Below, in pieces: positions 12,538-24,176 of a stretch of DNA of 64,000 bases; the first letter of the stretch is position 1; every line of letters starts with the position of its first letter. Source of the stretch: Russula earlei (Eukaryota; Basidiomycota; Agaricomycetes; Russulales; Russulaceae). Below the pieces are notes generated by a model. The model was not told the DNA's origin and searched no databases. It was given only the letters and a program-made list of their open reading frames with translations. The DNA is taken from the NCBI GenBank assembly GCA_025769875.1, contig JAGFNK010000079.1, forward strand, positions 1-64,000. Direction: 5' to 3'. The position numbers were made by a program, and so were the translations under genes.

Positions 12538-14149
12538 CTACGCATCACTCATCATCAGAGGCACTTCGTGACCTTTGTCGCGGAGAAGTGCTTCCAAAAC
12601 AAGCGCACGTTCCCGCCACATCTCCTTGTGCCCGCGCTCCGCCTCTATAGCATCCTCCAGCTCGCGCTGATATTCCAACTTCCGCTTGCGACTTCGCCGC
12701 GCAGCGAGGGTATTTTGGAGACGTTTGTTCTTGATTGCATCTTCCTCAGAATGAGTAGGGCCAATTACCTCATCTTCATCGTGACCCTGGGTACGTGAAC
12801 GCTTCCGAGCAAACGTTGCAGGCAACTCCTTGCGGGAAGTTGCCGAGGGCATACGATACTTGCGATTCTGGATGGGCGCATCGTAAGGGACAAGAGACTC
12901 GGGCGTGATGTTCTTGCGAGTCCCTGTAGGTACGCTCTTCCGCCTTGTTGGATGGACAAAGGAGTTGTCCGCGTGGAGAGGAGAGGATTGAAGGGATAGC
13001 GAGTCAATAGCGGGACTCGCCGGCGATGTCTTGTGTATGTCGTCCATGTCGGGGAGCGGAAGATCCGAAGGGGAAAGCGAGGTGGACACTGTTGGCTTGG
13101 TATCATAGCCCTCAAAGGCTTCGTTACCAAACAGCGAAGGTAGGTAGTCAAAATCATCTCCGAAGCTCAATAGGGCGGGGCTGGTATAAATGTCGGGTGT
13201 CATGCCCGCATCGCCATCAAGCGCTGGAGTCGTCAACAAATCATCCCAGGGCGACACCGGGGACGTGAGGAAGTCGCTAGGGTTGAATTCGTTGAAGAAT
13301 TCAGGCGAGGCTGAAGAAGTTTGTTCATTAAGCGAGGAGCGAAGACGAGGAGCGACGATCACAAGTACCTGACAATGCCGACGCAATAGCCTGCGCAGCG
13401 GCTTCATCGTCAGGAGACATAGAAAGAGCCGCAGTTGGGTTGTCCTCAGGGATGGACGTCTGTTCCGAGCTTGTATTTGAGGACAACATTGTTAGATAAT
13501 TCGCGCAAAGTGTAGAGAGGCTGAAATCTGATATCGATTCTAATTCAGTTGATCGATGTGGTGTTGTACGAGGTGGAGGAGGAAGTGATTGGGGTATCCC
13601 ATGATGGGCAGCAAGATCCGATGAAGAGTGGAAAACCTGATTATACGTCCGTGGACGATTTGTTGGATGACTTAACGAGTCATGATAGAGGGCAGAGTTT
13701 GATGAAAGTCCAATACTTTCATGCGGCGGTTGCGGAACACCAGTATGACCGGATGATACGTCGGATGTGGGAGGCTGATGGAAGCCGTTCAGAGGGTGGT
13801 GCCTTGCATGGTGGCTGTTATCGTGGTAATTGTTGTACTGGTCAGGAGAAATAGCGGAGAGTGGTGAGGAGATGGGGCCCTGGGTCTTCGTCGGCTGCTG
13901 CACTGTGTGCAACCTATCGAGTCTGGGTGATGACGACTGAATCAGCGCGCTGCTCTCGACTCGGGACTCAGGATGGTTAGCGATGACGGTCATCGTGATC
14001 GAATGGTATGGGGATGGACCCTGAGGACCCATGTCGCATTGACGTTGGACGTGTGTCCATGTTGCACGCGGAGAGCGCTGCACATCGGAAGGAGTCGCGC
14101 CGCTCGACTGGGGAGACGAGGGCGACGTAGACAATGTCACAGACTGCAT
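12538..14149 (-). CDS. Gcn4/Cpc1-type bZIP transcription factor
   Basis: Two exons (14149-13369 and 13310-12538, intron 13368-13311) give 517 residues. The bZIP is at the very C-terminus: basic region KNKRLQNTLAARRSRKRKLE with the NxxAARRSR signature of the Gcn4 group, then a short leucine zipper (LEDAIEAERGHKEMWRER, ALVLEALLRD). Upstream lies a long Ser/Pro/His-rich region and acidic patches with aromatic residues (SPEFFNEFNPSDFL, SFGDDFDYLPSLFGNEAFEG) that look like activation domains. In yeast and Neurospora such factors turn on amino acid biosynthesis genes under starvation and are controlled by upstream ORFs. Here too the leader holds small ORFs, described separately. The ATG at 14149 is the first after the MAAH uORF. 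Confidence 0.9.
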
Positions 14150-14404
14150 GGATCGCCGACAGCGAACGAGGTGTAATCAAAGCAGTAGGGACGGGATGAA
14201 GGTAACTAATAAGAGAAATTGCGAGCGGGATACTCCGCGAGAACTATGGGATGGACACGTCTCGAACAGAGAATGCAGACTCACGGATTCCGGGAGAGGA
14301 ACGAATACGAAAACTCAGACAATGTGGGGAAGAGGAATGTAGGAGTGAGTTAGATGGTGGTACGGGGAAGGGGATGAGGGCGATGAGGTGACTCGGTCAG
14401 CGGA

Positions 14405-14626
14405 TTAAGAGGAAAATTTCGATTTGGAATTGAAGCTCAGCCAGAGGCGCTTCTGACTAATGCGCTGCCATTTCTGCGTGGTCGGATCTCCGATCACTTC
14501 GCATAAGGCCGCTCCCCTGTCCAAATCGGTCAAATATCGGGCACGGCACTGCCTCTCTGCCGTTCCCTCGGCTCTCTCTTCCCGCAACACGATGTGACTC
14601 ATCTCCCCTACTTTCCCATGCATCAT
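14405..14626 (-). promoter_or_regulatory. 73-codon upstream ORF before the bZIP gene
   Basis: A frame on the coding strand of the bZIP gene runs from tandem ATGs near 14626 (inner ATG at 14602) to a stop at 14405, 255 bp before the bZIP start. If transcription begins upstream of 14626, ribosomes would translate it first. The peptide is charged (LREERAEGTAERQCRARY) with no recognised domain. Whether it is in the mRNA depends on the unknown transcription start. Confidence 0.35.
14457..14471 (-). promoter_or_regulatory. Four-codon uORF (MAAH) upstream of the bZIP gene
   Basis: ATG at 14471 is followed by three sense codons and TAG. No other minus-strand ATG occurs in the 307 bases between this uORF and the bZIP start codon. 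Size and spacing recall the three-codon uORF1 of yeast GCN4, which allows reinitiation. The resemblance is inference. Confidence 0.4.
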
Positions 14627-15068
14627 CTGCTCCCTGCTACCTGCACAACTCCTTGCACGACACGCTCCTCAGTCCTCGGTTTTGCAGAGCGGTCCACGTA
14701 CGCTCGGCCTTTCTTCGCCACGATCGTACTCCGTGCGCAGCACTGGAAGAAAGCGATGCAAGGTACAGAGGAGCACAGCAGCATCCCCGATCAGGCAGTA
14801 TATACCGGTTCCATTTTGGGAAACCTCCAGTAACCGGCTCCGAATATGAGTCGTTCCCTTTACCCCGTTCACATGCACAGTCGGCGTTAATTCACCAGCG
14901 CCCAACACGTTCTTCTTCACATACCCCGGGTTTACGACCCTGGCTCATCGTTAAAACGAACGGTGTCTGCCACTCCAGCCAGCCGACAACAGACACTGCA
15001 TTATTATCAATCGAACATTGATCAATGAAGTGGCGTCAACGTCAAGGTCCCATGACCAAGAACACCCG

Positions 15069-15746
15069 TTATAGATTATCGAGTCGAGTAGACCCACGCT
15101 TGGTGGCAGCACGGTCCAGACTCCCCGCGTTCCGTGAATGCAACAAGGGTCCATTCACAAACAAGTAGTCGCCCATGGAACTGCAGAATGTAGGTTCCTC
15201 CAGAGTCCAGACTCTCTCGAAGAAAAACACCCGAGTAGGTGCGATAGTTTGAAACGGGGCTCTTCCAATTGCGAGGTATGGTAGAGGTTGATTTATAAGT
15301 CGCCCATGAGTAAGCGTGTGATTACGTGGCTGACATCTCCTTTCGGCCATCAAAGTATCAATTGGAGCGGCCCCACTCGAGCCGACGTCGCATGCCATGC
15401 CAAACAAAACAATCGTTTTGTGGTGCAAAGGACCATCGAGAGCCCGAAGCACAATGAACTCCAGTCCAGTTTCCACGCAGAACAATCGGAAGTTTAAAAC
15501 AATGCTCGGGATCCTTCCGAAGAATTTCATCAGACAAGCAGCCTTGAAAAAAGGGGGATCCTTTGTCCAACGATAAAGGGTTAAAAGCATAGAGGCCGCC
15601 CATAAACGCTGAGATGTGCCCAATTGAGTAGTGCTGTGCAGCTTCGCGAGGACGGGGTCAGGTGAAAAGAAAAACGCCCTTGAAGGTTTTGCCCTGTGCC
15701 CATCGAAACGCCCAATCGAGCGTCGAACCATGGGAAAAAAAAACAT
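15069..15746 (-). CDS. Long open frame of unknown nature (225 codons)
   Basis: An uninterrupted ATG-to-stop frame of 225 codons on the minus strand. The peptide has no family I know; it is rich in Phe, Leu and Arg with four scattered cysteines (for example CLMKFFGRIPSIVLNFRLFCVE). Its first 30 codons overlap the 3' end of the small ORF 15658-16023 in another frame. It may be a genuine orphan gene, an exon of a larger gene, or a chance frame. No signal peptide or membrane segment is convincing. Confidence 0.3.
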   Translation of the reverse strand: MFFFPMVRRSIGRFDGHRAKPSRAFFFSPDPVLAKLHSTTQLGTSQRLWAASMLLTLYRWTKDPPFFKAACLMKFFGRIPSIVLNFRLFCVETGLEFIVLRALDGPLHHKTIVLFGMACDVGSSGAAPIDTLMAERRCQPRNHTLTHGRLINQPLPYLAIGRAPFQTIAPTRVFFFERVWTLEEPTFCSSMGDYLFVNGPLLHSRNAGSLDRAATKRGSTRLDNL

Positions 15747-16023
15747 AGGAGTAGGCGCTTACGCGTCCCGTTGCAGAAAGTGTGCCGCGCCGGGCGTTCC
15801 CCTTCGATCCGTACATTTGGCCTGTCTGAAAAACCAAATGCGATGTCCCAAGCGCAGCGCCTGGGGGGGAGAATAGAGGGATGCTGATTTTCGTAGGGAG
15901 AGAATCGCTAGGAAGAAGCGTTAGGCGGACGAGGGGGGAAGTGGGGTGAGGGAAATCAATGGAAACACGCCTTTTAAGAGAGGGTCTGAGTCGAATGTAG
16001 TCAACGACGATTGATTCGCTCAT
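15658..16023 (-). CDS. Small gene of unknown function, possibly spliced
   Basis: ATG at 16023 opens a 121-codon frame. Inside it a strong donor (GTAAGC, starting near 15762), a T-rich tract and a CAG acceptor near 15706 would remove about 57 nt in phase, leaving a roughly 100-residue basic protein. The N-terminus (MSESIVVDYIRLRPSLKRR) and the mid-part (LVFQTGQMYGSKGNARRGTL) match nothing I recognise. The quality of the splice sites is the main argument that something is expressed here. Confidence 0.3.
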   Translation of the reverse strand: MSESIVVDYIRLRPSLKRRVSIDFPHPTSPLVRLTLLPSDSLPTKISIPLFSPPGAALGTSHLVFQTGQMYGSKGNARRGTLSATGRVSAYSYVFFSHGSTLDWAFRWAQGKTFKGVFLFT

Positions 16024-16195
16024 GAGCGTGACTCGCCAGGCGCGTCATATCACGTGTCACGTTGTCCCGCTACGTGGGGCCCCCGAATCATCATTAGTCC
16101 GTAGCAAGATATAATATTAGTATAAGGTCCGAAGCCAAAGCCACTCTCGTGCACATCTGCTCCTGAAGTTGGGACCCCACCGGTACCAAAGAGAG

Positions 16196-18583
16196 CTATT
16201 CATCCTCACTTACGCCACTTGGGGGTAAGAGTGGAACAGGTGGCGCAAAGAAACCGGAAGCGGTAATGCCTATAGCCTCGACACCAGCCCCACTCGCCTT
16301 ACGCACCGTCCCTCGTCCGACTGAGACGGAGCCCTTGCCGCGTATAGCACCGCGGACTTTCTCAGTACTGAGTGTTGACCTCGCACGCTGAGCCTGTTCG
16401 ATTCCTGCATCACCTGCCCTCACGGAGAAGAATCTCTGTGAGCTGTTGCCTGACAGCTCGGAGCGCGGACGAGTGCGGAGCCTCCCTGATCCAGCAGAAC
16501 CCCGCGCGCTTGGTGGTGTACCTGGGGCGGCGTCAACCGGCATAATAAGCATCGTATCGTCGATGCTCTCGTCATCATCAAACCCGCGGCTGTCTCGGTT
16601 GGACGAGCCACGGGATAAGACCGATAGTCGCTTTCCGGTATTCCTTAATGGTACCCCAAAGACGCGCGGACTTGACGAGTCGGTAGAAGCTATGTCCTCC
16701 TCCGTGAATGAATGTGAGGGTGGTAGTGCCTCACTCCGATCTTGGACTTCGTCGAATATCTCGTAATACCTCTGAATGCAGAGCTTGACGATCATGCCCA
16801 ATGTCGTACGATCCTGCGGTGCAGAGAGGACAACAGAAAGGTCGGGATGTAGAGCAGGCCCTCCGGGGAAACTGCATAGCGCGATGTCTTTTGCCGGAGA
16901 GGCACCCGATACAAGATTGGGGCACAGGACGATAGCAAGATTATGTGCGCCCATCAAATTCATTGATGAGCGCAGAGACACTTCATGCATTAGATCTAAA
17001 ATACCAGATTGGCATTGTTATATGGGTCTGAAGTAAGTAGGACGTACGAAGGATGTAACTGAGCAAGATATAATTGCATCGAGGGAGGGCTGGAAGCAAG
17101 CTCTCACGAATGTACAGGATGGCCGACCAACCGCTCGAGTCTTCTGTCGGTACAGGACATTGTTGGATCACGGGGTATAAAAGTTCTGGAAACACTGGTT
17201 CGGGAAGGTCTCGTAGATATTTCTTCAGAAGAACAGCCGCGAGATGAGGGTCGTCAAATTATCTAAAGATACTACCTGTCCTCGATCGTAGGCATCTTTC
17301 ACTTGTCGCAAAGTAGCAGAACTTGGGGACCGACGAAATAAACCGACGTCATTTAAGCCTTGCGAAGCACGGTATGATTAGTACTTGGGTGAAGGGCTGA
17401 CGTGCGCACCAGTCTGACGCAGATACTGTGCGCAATCCTTTACCACACGAGGGACTCCTCCCTTCTCGCCATCATATCCCATGAGCTCTTCGAGGTGAAC
17501 ACCAAATAAGTTGGATCGTGTCTGGATGGGTAAGGTAATTTGTTGTTCACGCTTCGAATTTTCCCTGAGAAGGTCACAGATACGCGAACGAATAGCCAGG
17601 TAACGACTTACTGATATACAGGAGGTGGGACATCGATCTGTGTTAATGGTACCTGAAAAGCCAGCTCACTCAGGGTAGCGATGTACGAGATCTTGCGAAA
17701 AAATTTTGGGCTTAAATGGAGGTGATGTCCACTGAATTACAAGATAAATGGTGGACCTACCTGATAAAAGCACCGGCGAGGGAAAAGAGCACTTTTTCGT
17801 GGTCAAATAGTATCTTGCCATTCTGAGATAACCACTCACTTTTGGAGAAGAAATTAGAGTGCACAATATACTGTGGATGGGAAGTGTTTGGTCGATGTAC
17901 GTTGCCACGGATGGGGGAACTCACATACCAATCGTTTAAGATTCTTTCGGTATTTCCTACTGAGACTTCGGTAAGCCTTCCACACCCAGTTCCAGCCAGG
18001 GGTATATTTGTTTCCAGCAGCAAAAAAGACGACAGTATAGTCAGATTCCACTGAGTGAGAACTCTATCAGGTAAAACGGTCGGTCTATGAGGTAGAGAGC
18101 ATACCATAGAGGTCAAGGTATGAGAGGATTCGACTGCAGTTGCATCAGCGACGGGGTAATGATAAGGATATAAGACACACGAGAGGAGCGCATCGTAGTC
18201 GACTTGCCGGGGGTCTGGGAGTGCGGATGCATTGAGGACTACCCTACATGAGGGAAGAAAGGTATCAAGTTGAACATCTAACGGTTCAAGGAAAATGGCA
18301 TTACATCGGGCGCGTCCTGTCGTAATAATGTCAGGAACAGCAGTGTCACCACGTGGAGAGATGCGCACTCGTAATCTACGCCAGCATGGTAAATCATCTT
18401 GCTGATGATTAGTTGGAGTCTGTCTTCTTCAATGAGGTCATCATGATGGCCGTTTTGTGTGGCGGTTCGCTTCACCCATGGGGCAGTAAACCTCCGTTTT
18501 GGCGCCGGGTCAACAGGGGATGATGGAGATGACGGAGACTGAGTGAGAGCAGCGAGACGCTCTTTCAGGGTGGCAGCTCTCAT
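16196..18583 (-). CDS. RhoGAP protein with N-terminal CRAL-TRIO (Sec14-like) domain
   Basis: Rho-family GTPase-activating protein of the Ecm25/ARHGAP1-like type: a lipid-binding CRAL-TRIO module followed by RhoGAP. Start ATG 18583 (MRAATLKERLAAL). CRAL-TRIO pieces are VVLNASALPDPRQVDYDALL, RILSYLDLYVESDYTVVFF, GNKYTPGWNWVWKAYRSLSR and YIVHSNFFSKS, then the linker VPLTQIDVPPPVYQ. RhoGAP pieces are LFGVHLEELMGYDGEKGGVP, DVGLFRRSPSSATLRQVKDA (catalytic Arg in the GLFRR motif), LKKYLRDLPEPVFPELLYP, and MNLMGAHNLAIVLCPNL. A 200-residue Ser/Arg-rich tail ends at 16196. At least nine short introns are needed, one of 47 nt near 18203-18157. I did not resolve every border; the first intron is unclear. 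Confidence 0.88.
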
Positions 18584-18739
18584 CTTCGGGAATGACGGGG
18601 AGGGATTGAAGCGAGTCCGCACAGAGGACAAGAATAACCGATTAAGGGCACGTGAGTTCACAGCACTAAGCCACAAACCATCATCTGCTCTCGCCAACAC
18701 CAATAACTGCTACGTGGCGTATAGTGAATAGACTCAGAC

Positions 18740-20900
18740 TTGCCCTCGTCTGTTAGTGCGAAACATGTCAGCATTACCGCAGACCCAGAGACGAAGATCG
18801 AGGACAGCAACAACGCGATCAATCCTGCGGTCATATGCGATGGATTTGAGGATCAGAGACTCTTTAGAAAGGTAGACTTATGGTCCGGCACCTTGAATTG
18901 GTCTCAAGTGACCTATTCCTACATCAGTCACCCTTTTGCCCATCCTCACATCGCTGTTCTCGCTGAGCTTCTTGGATCGGTTTGTATACTTCTAATCGTG
19001 TGTATACCTCGTACGCATACATTTGCTTATTCTCACTTAGCACAAACATAGGAAATGCCAAGAGAAGATGTAGCTAGGCCTTGCTACATGGAATGACTAT
19101 CAGCGTGATCGTGCAGAATTGATGGGCTAACCAAAGCATACGGTCATCGGTTCTACCTACAATGCGAGGCCGTTTGATATCTGTTCAAGGACTTGCACGT
19201 CTCACCCTCAGCCTACAATACGGCCCTTGCCCTTTTTTAAATCACACATATGGCTTTCGAGATCCCCGCCAACGTGAGTAGCGTATAGTTTCTTATCAAC
19301 GTCCTTACAATAATAGGTCCAAGTAGATCGTGTAAACTAACTCTGTATCAAGTCAACTCGCTCAAGTTGATGCCTGTCTAAGATATTGAACCCCAGTTCT
19401 GGCTGGCACTGCTGACCTTTACTTGGGGAGTAACATCTGTCGCCCAAGGCCTCGTAGCGAACCAGGCTGGCTTGCTCGTCATTCGCATTCGTGAGTGGTG
19501 ACGTTTGTCCTGCGAATATGTTTGACGTGACTTCCCAGCATCTGGGGTTTCCCTCGTCAGGCTTTTCACAGATGATTTATGTTTAGACAGGAGCGCCATT
19601 GGTGTGTCGCCGTTTTCTTCGGTGGTGCTGCTCTGGCCGGGGCCTTTGGTGGTATGCCATTTTCTACGTTTGATAGCTGAATTGTACTCAGGTATCCTTG
19701 CCTACGCCATTGGGAAGATGGGCGGTGTAGGAGGTAAACGTGGATGGCAATGGTGGGTGTTCACGTGGCGCCTTTTCTTTCATTTCAATTGAATGGGCTT
19801 TCATCAGGATCTCCATCCTTGAGGTCTGATAACCATCACCATTTTGGGGGGCGCTGTTTTTGCAGTCCCGACATGGCCACAGATAACCAGATGGGTACGA
19901 AGGACTACATCTTCACAAAGATCGTATCACTTACACATCTGCAGTTGACTGACGCAGAACGTTCTCAACTACTCGCTCGCTTGGAAAGTGACTCCAATGC
20001 CGCCGAGAACGAAAATTTCGCTTGGAAATATGTACGCCAGGCTTATTGGATCTTTTGGTTTAGGGATATGCCCTTTTATTACATGGCTTCTCCTTTGTGC
20101 TCTACACTTTGAGCCTTTTCCTGGTACGTCTCTGCCATGTCTTCCTTTTATCTATATGTGTCTAGCCAACCATCATCATTGATATGAGATTCGCAAGTTG
20201 GAGGGCACAACTGTATATCGACGTTTCGATACCTTCGTTTCTCTCCTAACAGCATTCCCAGGATGACTGTGCCACCGAACGCGGTGGCGTTCCTAGGTAT
20301 CGCGTTTGGTGCATGGTCGGACTGGTCGCCGTGCACCTATTATCATCGGTTTGGCCATCGTGGCTATTCTTGATATCATCTGCTACACCTCCTTTCTTCG
20401 TTCAAGTTCCGAGCTTTGCAGGATGCGCCATCCTCCTAGCAACCAAGGACTCGTACGTTATTCCCATTGCGAGAGCTTATGCCGACCTAATACCCTGTTC
20501 AAACAACCAGCTCAGGCGCAATACGTGGGTGTTCACTTCGCGGCTGTGGGTATCTACACTCTTCGTCTCTAAGATCCTGCTACTTCTCCATCCCTATATC
20601 GCTCGTAGCTGGCCGTCGGAGGACTAAGCGTGCCGTGGGTGTGGCCATGCAGATTACCATTGGCGATCTTGGCGCTGTCACTGGTGTGCTGCTCTACCGC
20701 CTGCCTTCTCCACGCATCACTTCCGCGGGCCGCATATCATTGCCATAGGTTATATCACCTTCTCTATTCTCGTTGCCGCTGCACTGTGGTATTCCATGGA
20801 AAGTGAGAATCTTCGACGTGCCTCGATCATTGCAGCTGGCCGGGAAGAGAAGGTTGATCACGAAACAAAGGTGCTGCTAGGCGACCGCGAGATTCACTGA
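18740..20900 (+). pseudogene. MFS transporter pseudogene (allantoate/nicotinate permease type)
   Basis: Scattered pieces of a DAL5/TNA1-type major facilitator follow in the right order: DGFEDQRLFRKVDLW, then FEIPANV near 19255, FWLALLTFTWGVTSVAQGLV, RQERHW, FFGGAALAGAFGG, GILAYAIGKMGGVGGKRGWQW, ITILGGAVFAVPTWPQITRW, LTDAERSQLLARLESDSNAA, NAVAFLGIAFGAWSD, APIIIGLAIVAILDIICY, VGVHFAAVGIYT and ITIGDLGAVTGVLLYR. They lie in changing frames. The start codon position reads TTG instead of ATG, the TM1 coding part is not recognisable, six or so residues between IYV and RQERHW are deleted, and stop codons fall between SISILEV-like and ITIL segments. Introns alone do not repair this. It stands at the border of the repeat island. 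Confidence 0.8.
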
Positions 20901-21500
20901 TGGTATCGTCTGTGACGAAGTGTACACGGGACAAGGAACAAGCGTTGTTCAGGCCAATTAAGATATTTTTGTGGTTGAGCTAGGAGAGGAAACCGAGATT
21001 GAAATTGTCATGATTGCCCACCTAAGGAGGATGTGTGATTGAGATTGATTGCAGGTGACTGATGCTGATCATGTGCATGCAAAGGGGACTGAGAAATGGC
21101 TTTGATCTATATATTTAATGATATGATCCTATGTTACTTACTGAATCTGATACTTTATATCTCATCTCATAGATAGCATGGCTGATGATCAACCATGATT
21201 TACCTTCTGAACACCCTGTTGGAGTTGTGGCCAGCCATAGCATGATGAGTCAGTCATGTGCTCACATCATCAGGAAAAAATGGTCCAGTTGTAGACACTG
21301 CTTAAATCTGTAGACACCATAGACACCATAGCACAACAACAGTCTTTGACTTTTTGCAGTAGGTTGAATTATCATAAAAGGCAATTTTGTCAGCAAGAGA
21401 ATTGGGACATCATGTGTTAACAAATGCAATTCAGTTATATAAATGAGTTACTAATAAGATAACTCCTTACCTTTTTCCCCTACTGAAATACTATCACATT
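20901..21500. other. Border of the repeat island
   Basis: Base composition drops to AT-rich and CpG becomes rare from about 20950 onward. No gene is visible. Short direct motifs such as tandem GACACCATA at 21311-21331 occur. Confidence 0.5.
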
Positions 21501-22079
21501 TTGAGATCACTGCCAATTCTGGAAAGAGGGGAGGACTCAATTATGACTGGGAGCATGGTGGATACCCCATGGAATGGCCAACAGCAGCCAATTTTGAATA
21601 TTATCTGTCCTAGTGTGTTGCAAGTGCCATATTACCAAAACAGGCACAAACAGCAGAATGTCAGGCTCAATGGTCAGGACCTGGCAGCTGACAGGTGCTG
21701 TATAATTATAATTTTCACCTGTGCCAAGAGCATCTCACAAGATTTGATCTTGCAATTTGATGAGATCTGCTTTCAAGTTGCTTCACAATCCCATTCTGGT
21801 GCATTTCACTCAATCAATCTGATGAAGTTGACTTGTGATTGCACAGATTATCCCTGGATTAGATTCTGCAAACACATTGCAGCAATCTACATCTACTTTC
21901 TCTACCACTGTTCTGAGGAGAGCACACAAAAGAGAGCGCAAATAAATCACCTGACCTGCCATCCTCATCCACCAGACCATGGGAGAGCCTACAATCTCTC
22001 TCACAGGAGATCATATCATTATTATGTGATCTCACATCTAACAGTGGAGATCATTGAGGCTGCATGGGTTGCCAAATAA
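21501..22079 (+). CDS. SWIM zinc-finger protein fragment, transposon-associated
   Basis: A 192-codon frame with no ATG at its opening; first ATG at 21543. The core CDCTDYPWIRFCKHIAAIY is a SWIM zinc finger (CxC...CxH), preceded by FQVASQSHSGAFHSINLMKL, the usual approach strand. SWIM proteins of this kind are abundant in Agaricomycete genomes and are linked to Mutator-like and related elements. Upstream catalytic parts are missing, so this is probably the C-terminal exon of a decayed element. It is as CpG-poor as its surroundings. Confidence 0.55.
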   Translation: MRSLPILERGEDSIMTGSMVDTPWNGQQQPILNIICPSVLQVPYYQNRHKQQNVRLNGQDLAADRCCIIIIFTCAKSISQDLILQFDEICFQVASQSHSGAFHSINLMKLTCDCTDYPWIRFCKHIAAIYIYFLYHCSEESTQKRAQINHLTCHPHPPDHGRAYNLSHRRSYHYYVISHLTVEIIEAAWVAK

Positions 22080-22990
22080 GTTGGCAGCTGCAATCAATGT
22101 AATTCAAGGTTCCTGTCATGAACCATTTCCTGGAGAGGGCCCTTGAAGGACCCTTCCTTATGAGAGGAAACCCAGCCTCTATGGTGCCACCCTGTTCACA
22201 CGGACAAAAGGGGTGAGTAGAGGTGTCCACAATATTGCGCATGCATTGTCGTGCAAGCGATTCTCAGCACAATTGACATACAGCAAGCCCCACTTAAGGA
22301 CAACCCTTTTAGCAATAAAGGACAGTACTATAGCCTCCCTAAAGACCCTTTAGGATGACCTTAAGTGCCCTGCAATAGGCACTGATACAATACCAAGGAC
22401 CCTACAACATGTTATTAGACTGACTCTAATAACTATAGAACAAACTATACAGCAATACTAAGGACCTTAATAGAGGTATTAGGGTCAACTCTAAGAACCC
22501 TTATAGAACTATATGAGGGGCCTTATAAGACAACACTATTCCCTAAACCAAACTACAAGTCTTCAAATGACTGGCCCTAAACTAACTAACAGAAAATAAA
22601 TCAGGTGCTTGCACATGTACTAAAAGCAGTGAACATGTGGACAGTAAAGGCACTTACTCATCAGGAGGAGCCTTGTTACTCAGCAGCTTACTGAGCATGA
22701 CTGAGCATGCTCAGTAAGCGCACTCTGACCTCTTACTCATCACTCTATTGTGCTTGATAACAAGGTTATGACTTGTTCCCTAGTTAGCAGTTCTCTTGTA
22801 GTATATAAGCACTCAATAAAGTAGCAGACAGTCTTCAGACTGTCCATTTGTTTACGGCACTCTCTACCCCTGGGATACTCCTTTAAGGACCATCCCCTTG
22901 TGACCATTCTGGCCTCTTCCCTGCGTAACTGCTCAACACTCCCAGTTACCATACCTCTTTGGTATTTGGTACTGCTCTGGACATTACTGC
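22080..22990. repeat. Decayed repeat DNA, possible copia LTR remnant
   Basis: No coding sequence is convincing. From 22270 to 22560 the motif AAGGACC(C/T) recurs irregularly. A perfect inverted repeat with 13-bp arms and a 6-bp loop (CTTACTGAGCATG) lies at 22687-22718. A TATATAAGCACTC box at 22801 followed by pyrimidine-rich DNA resembles the promoter end of an LTR just before the copia remnant, but no second LTR was found. Confidence 0.35.
22687..22718. repeat. Perfect 13-bp hairpin
   Basis: Arms 22687-22699 and 22706-22718, loop 22700-22705. No CTRR follows within ten bases, so a Helitron 3' end is not supported. Confidence 0.6.
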
Positions 22991-23680
22991 TAGCCCACAC
23001 CATCTTAGATGTCTATCAACTCGTCTTTGAGCTTATCCCTTGCTCTTAAACTGGATAGTTCAACAGTGAGTCTTGACATACAAGGCATTAGCAGCATGGA
23101 TGCAAATGCAATGAGGCATTTGCATTAAATGGCTCAGATCTGACCATGGCGGTGATTTCTTGAGAAACAAGTTCACTGACTTCCTAAGAAGCCAGGGTAT
23201 GGTGTGGCACCTCACAACCACTGACACACCTCAGCATAACAGTGTAGCAGAGTCACTCAACTGTCACCTAGTTAAGCACATATGCACCTTGCTGCACCAA
23301 GCCCAGTTGCCCAAGAACATGTGGGGCAAAGTGATCCAACACACCATTTGGCTGAAGAATCACATGTCCATGCATGCCATTGGGCACATAACCCCATATT
23401 TTACAGTGAGAAACCTGACATGAAAGATGTCCCAGAGTGGGGGCAAGTAGTATGGGTCCACCTCAAAAAGCAACCAAAACTGGACACTTGCACTGTACAA
23501 GTGTGATGGGTTGGCTACAACACTGACAGTATGCATGCCCATCACATATACTGGTTGGCACAAAAGAAGATCTCTGTCAAGCTTGACATGAGATTCCCCA
23601 CAGCCAAAGTGGGGCCTACAATTCCAACACTAATACTATGCTGGGTATACTGACCAACCAGCAGGCACACCTGGAACACA

Positions 23681-24176
23681 TGTTAGGATTCAATTTGCTC
23701 CTTGACTGATTGTTTACACTATGCTTGTTTACTCATTTATTCTTACTGTTGCTTACTGATTTGCTGACTGATGCTTAGTGATTGCTTATTGGATTGATGA
23801 CAGATACTAGGAGAGAATGACTCACACATGAGTTATTTCTGATGCTTTTGAATTGTGATTCTTGTTTTTGGATACTACTGGATCTCAGCTATGTGCTCCC
23901 CAAGTTTCATATGAATCGGATCAGCTGTTATCAAGATATAGCATAAATACTCAGGTGTATTGAGAGTTGAGCCTTACACTCAACTTACCCTTTTCAAGAA
24001 TTCACATCATTCTTATTTCTCTTGAACCAAGTCACTACTCTAAGTGAAAGAGGCCCTTCTCATCTCTTACATTCATTCTTCCTGAGATAATATCAAAGGA
24101 TTCAAAGTCTAGTGCTTGAACTATATCAAGCAACTCTTTCACTAGAGTCAGTATTAAGATCAAACAGATCTTAACA
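23681..24176 (+). mobile_element. Solo LTR inserted in the copia remnant
   Basis: A 496-bp block starts TGTTAGGATTC and ends GATCTTAACA, the TGTTA..TAACA ends of an LTR. It is flanked by CACA on both sides (ACACA if the terminal A is shared). It contains a TATA-like TATAGCATAAATA at 23937 and pyrimidine-rich 3' DNA. On both sides the copia linker reading resumes. This indicates insertion followed by LTR-LTR recombination. Confidence 0.65.

Larger units (their letters stand above)
14150..15068. other. Leader and promoter region of the bZIP gene
   Basis: About 900 bp. From 14150 to 14456 the minus strand has no ATG at all, which fits an untranslated leader. Upstream ORFs lie at 14457-14471 and 14405-14602/14626 (see regulatory entries). 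From 14650 to 15068 I see no supported gene; plus-strand frames there are not recognisable. Confidence 0.5.
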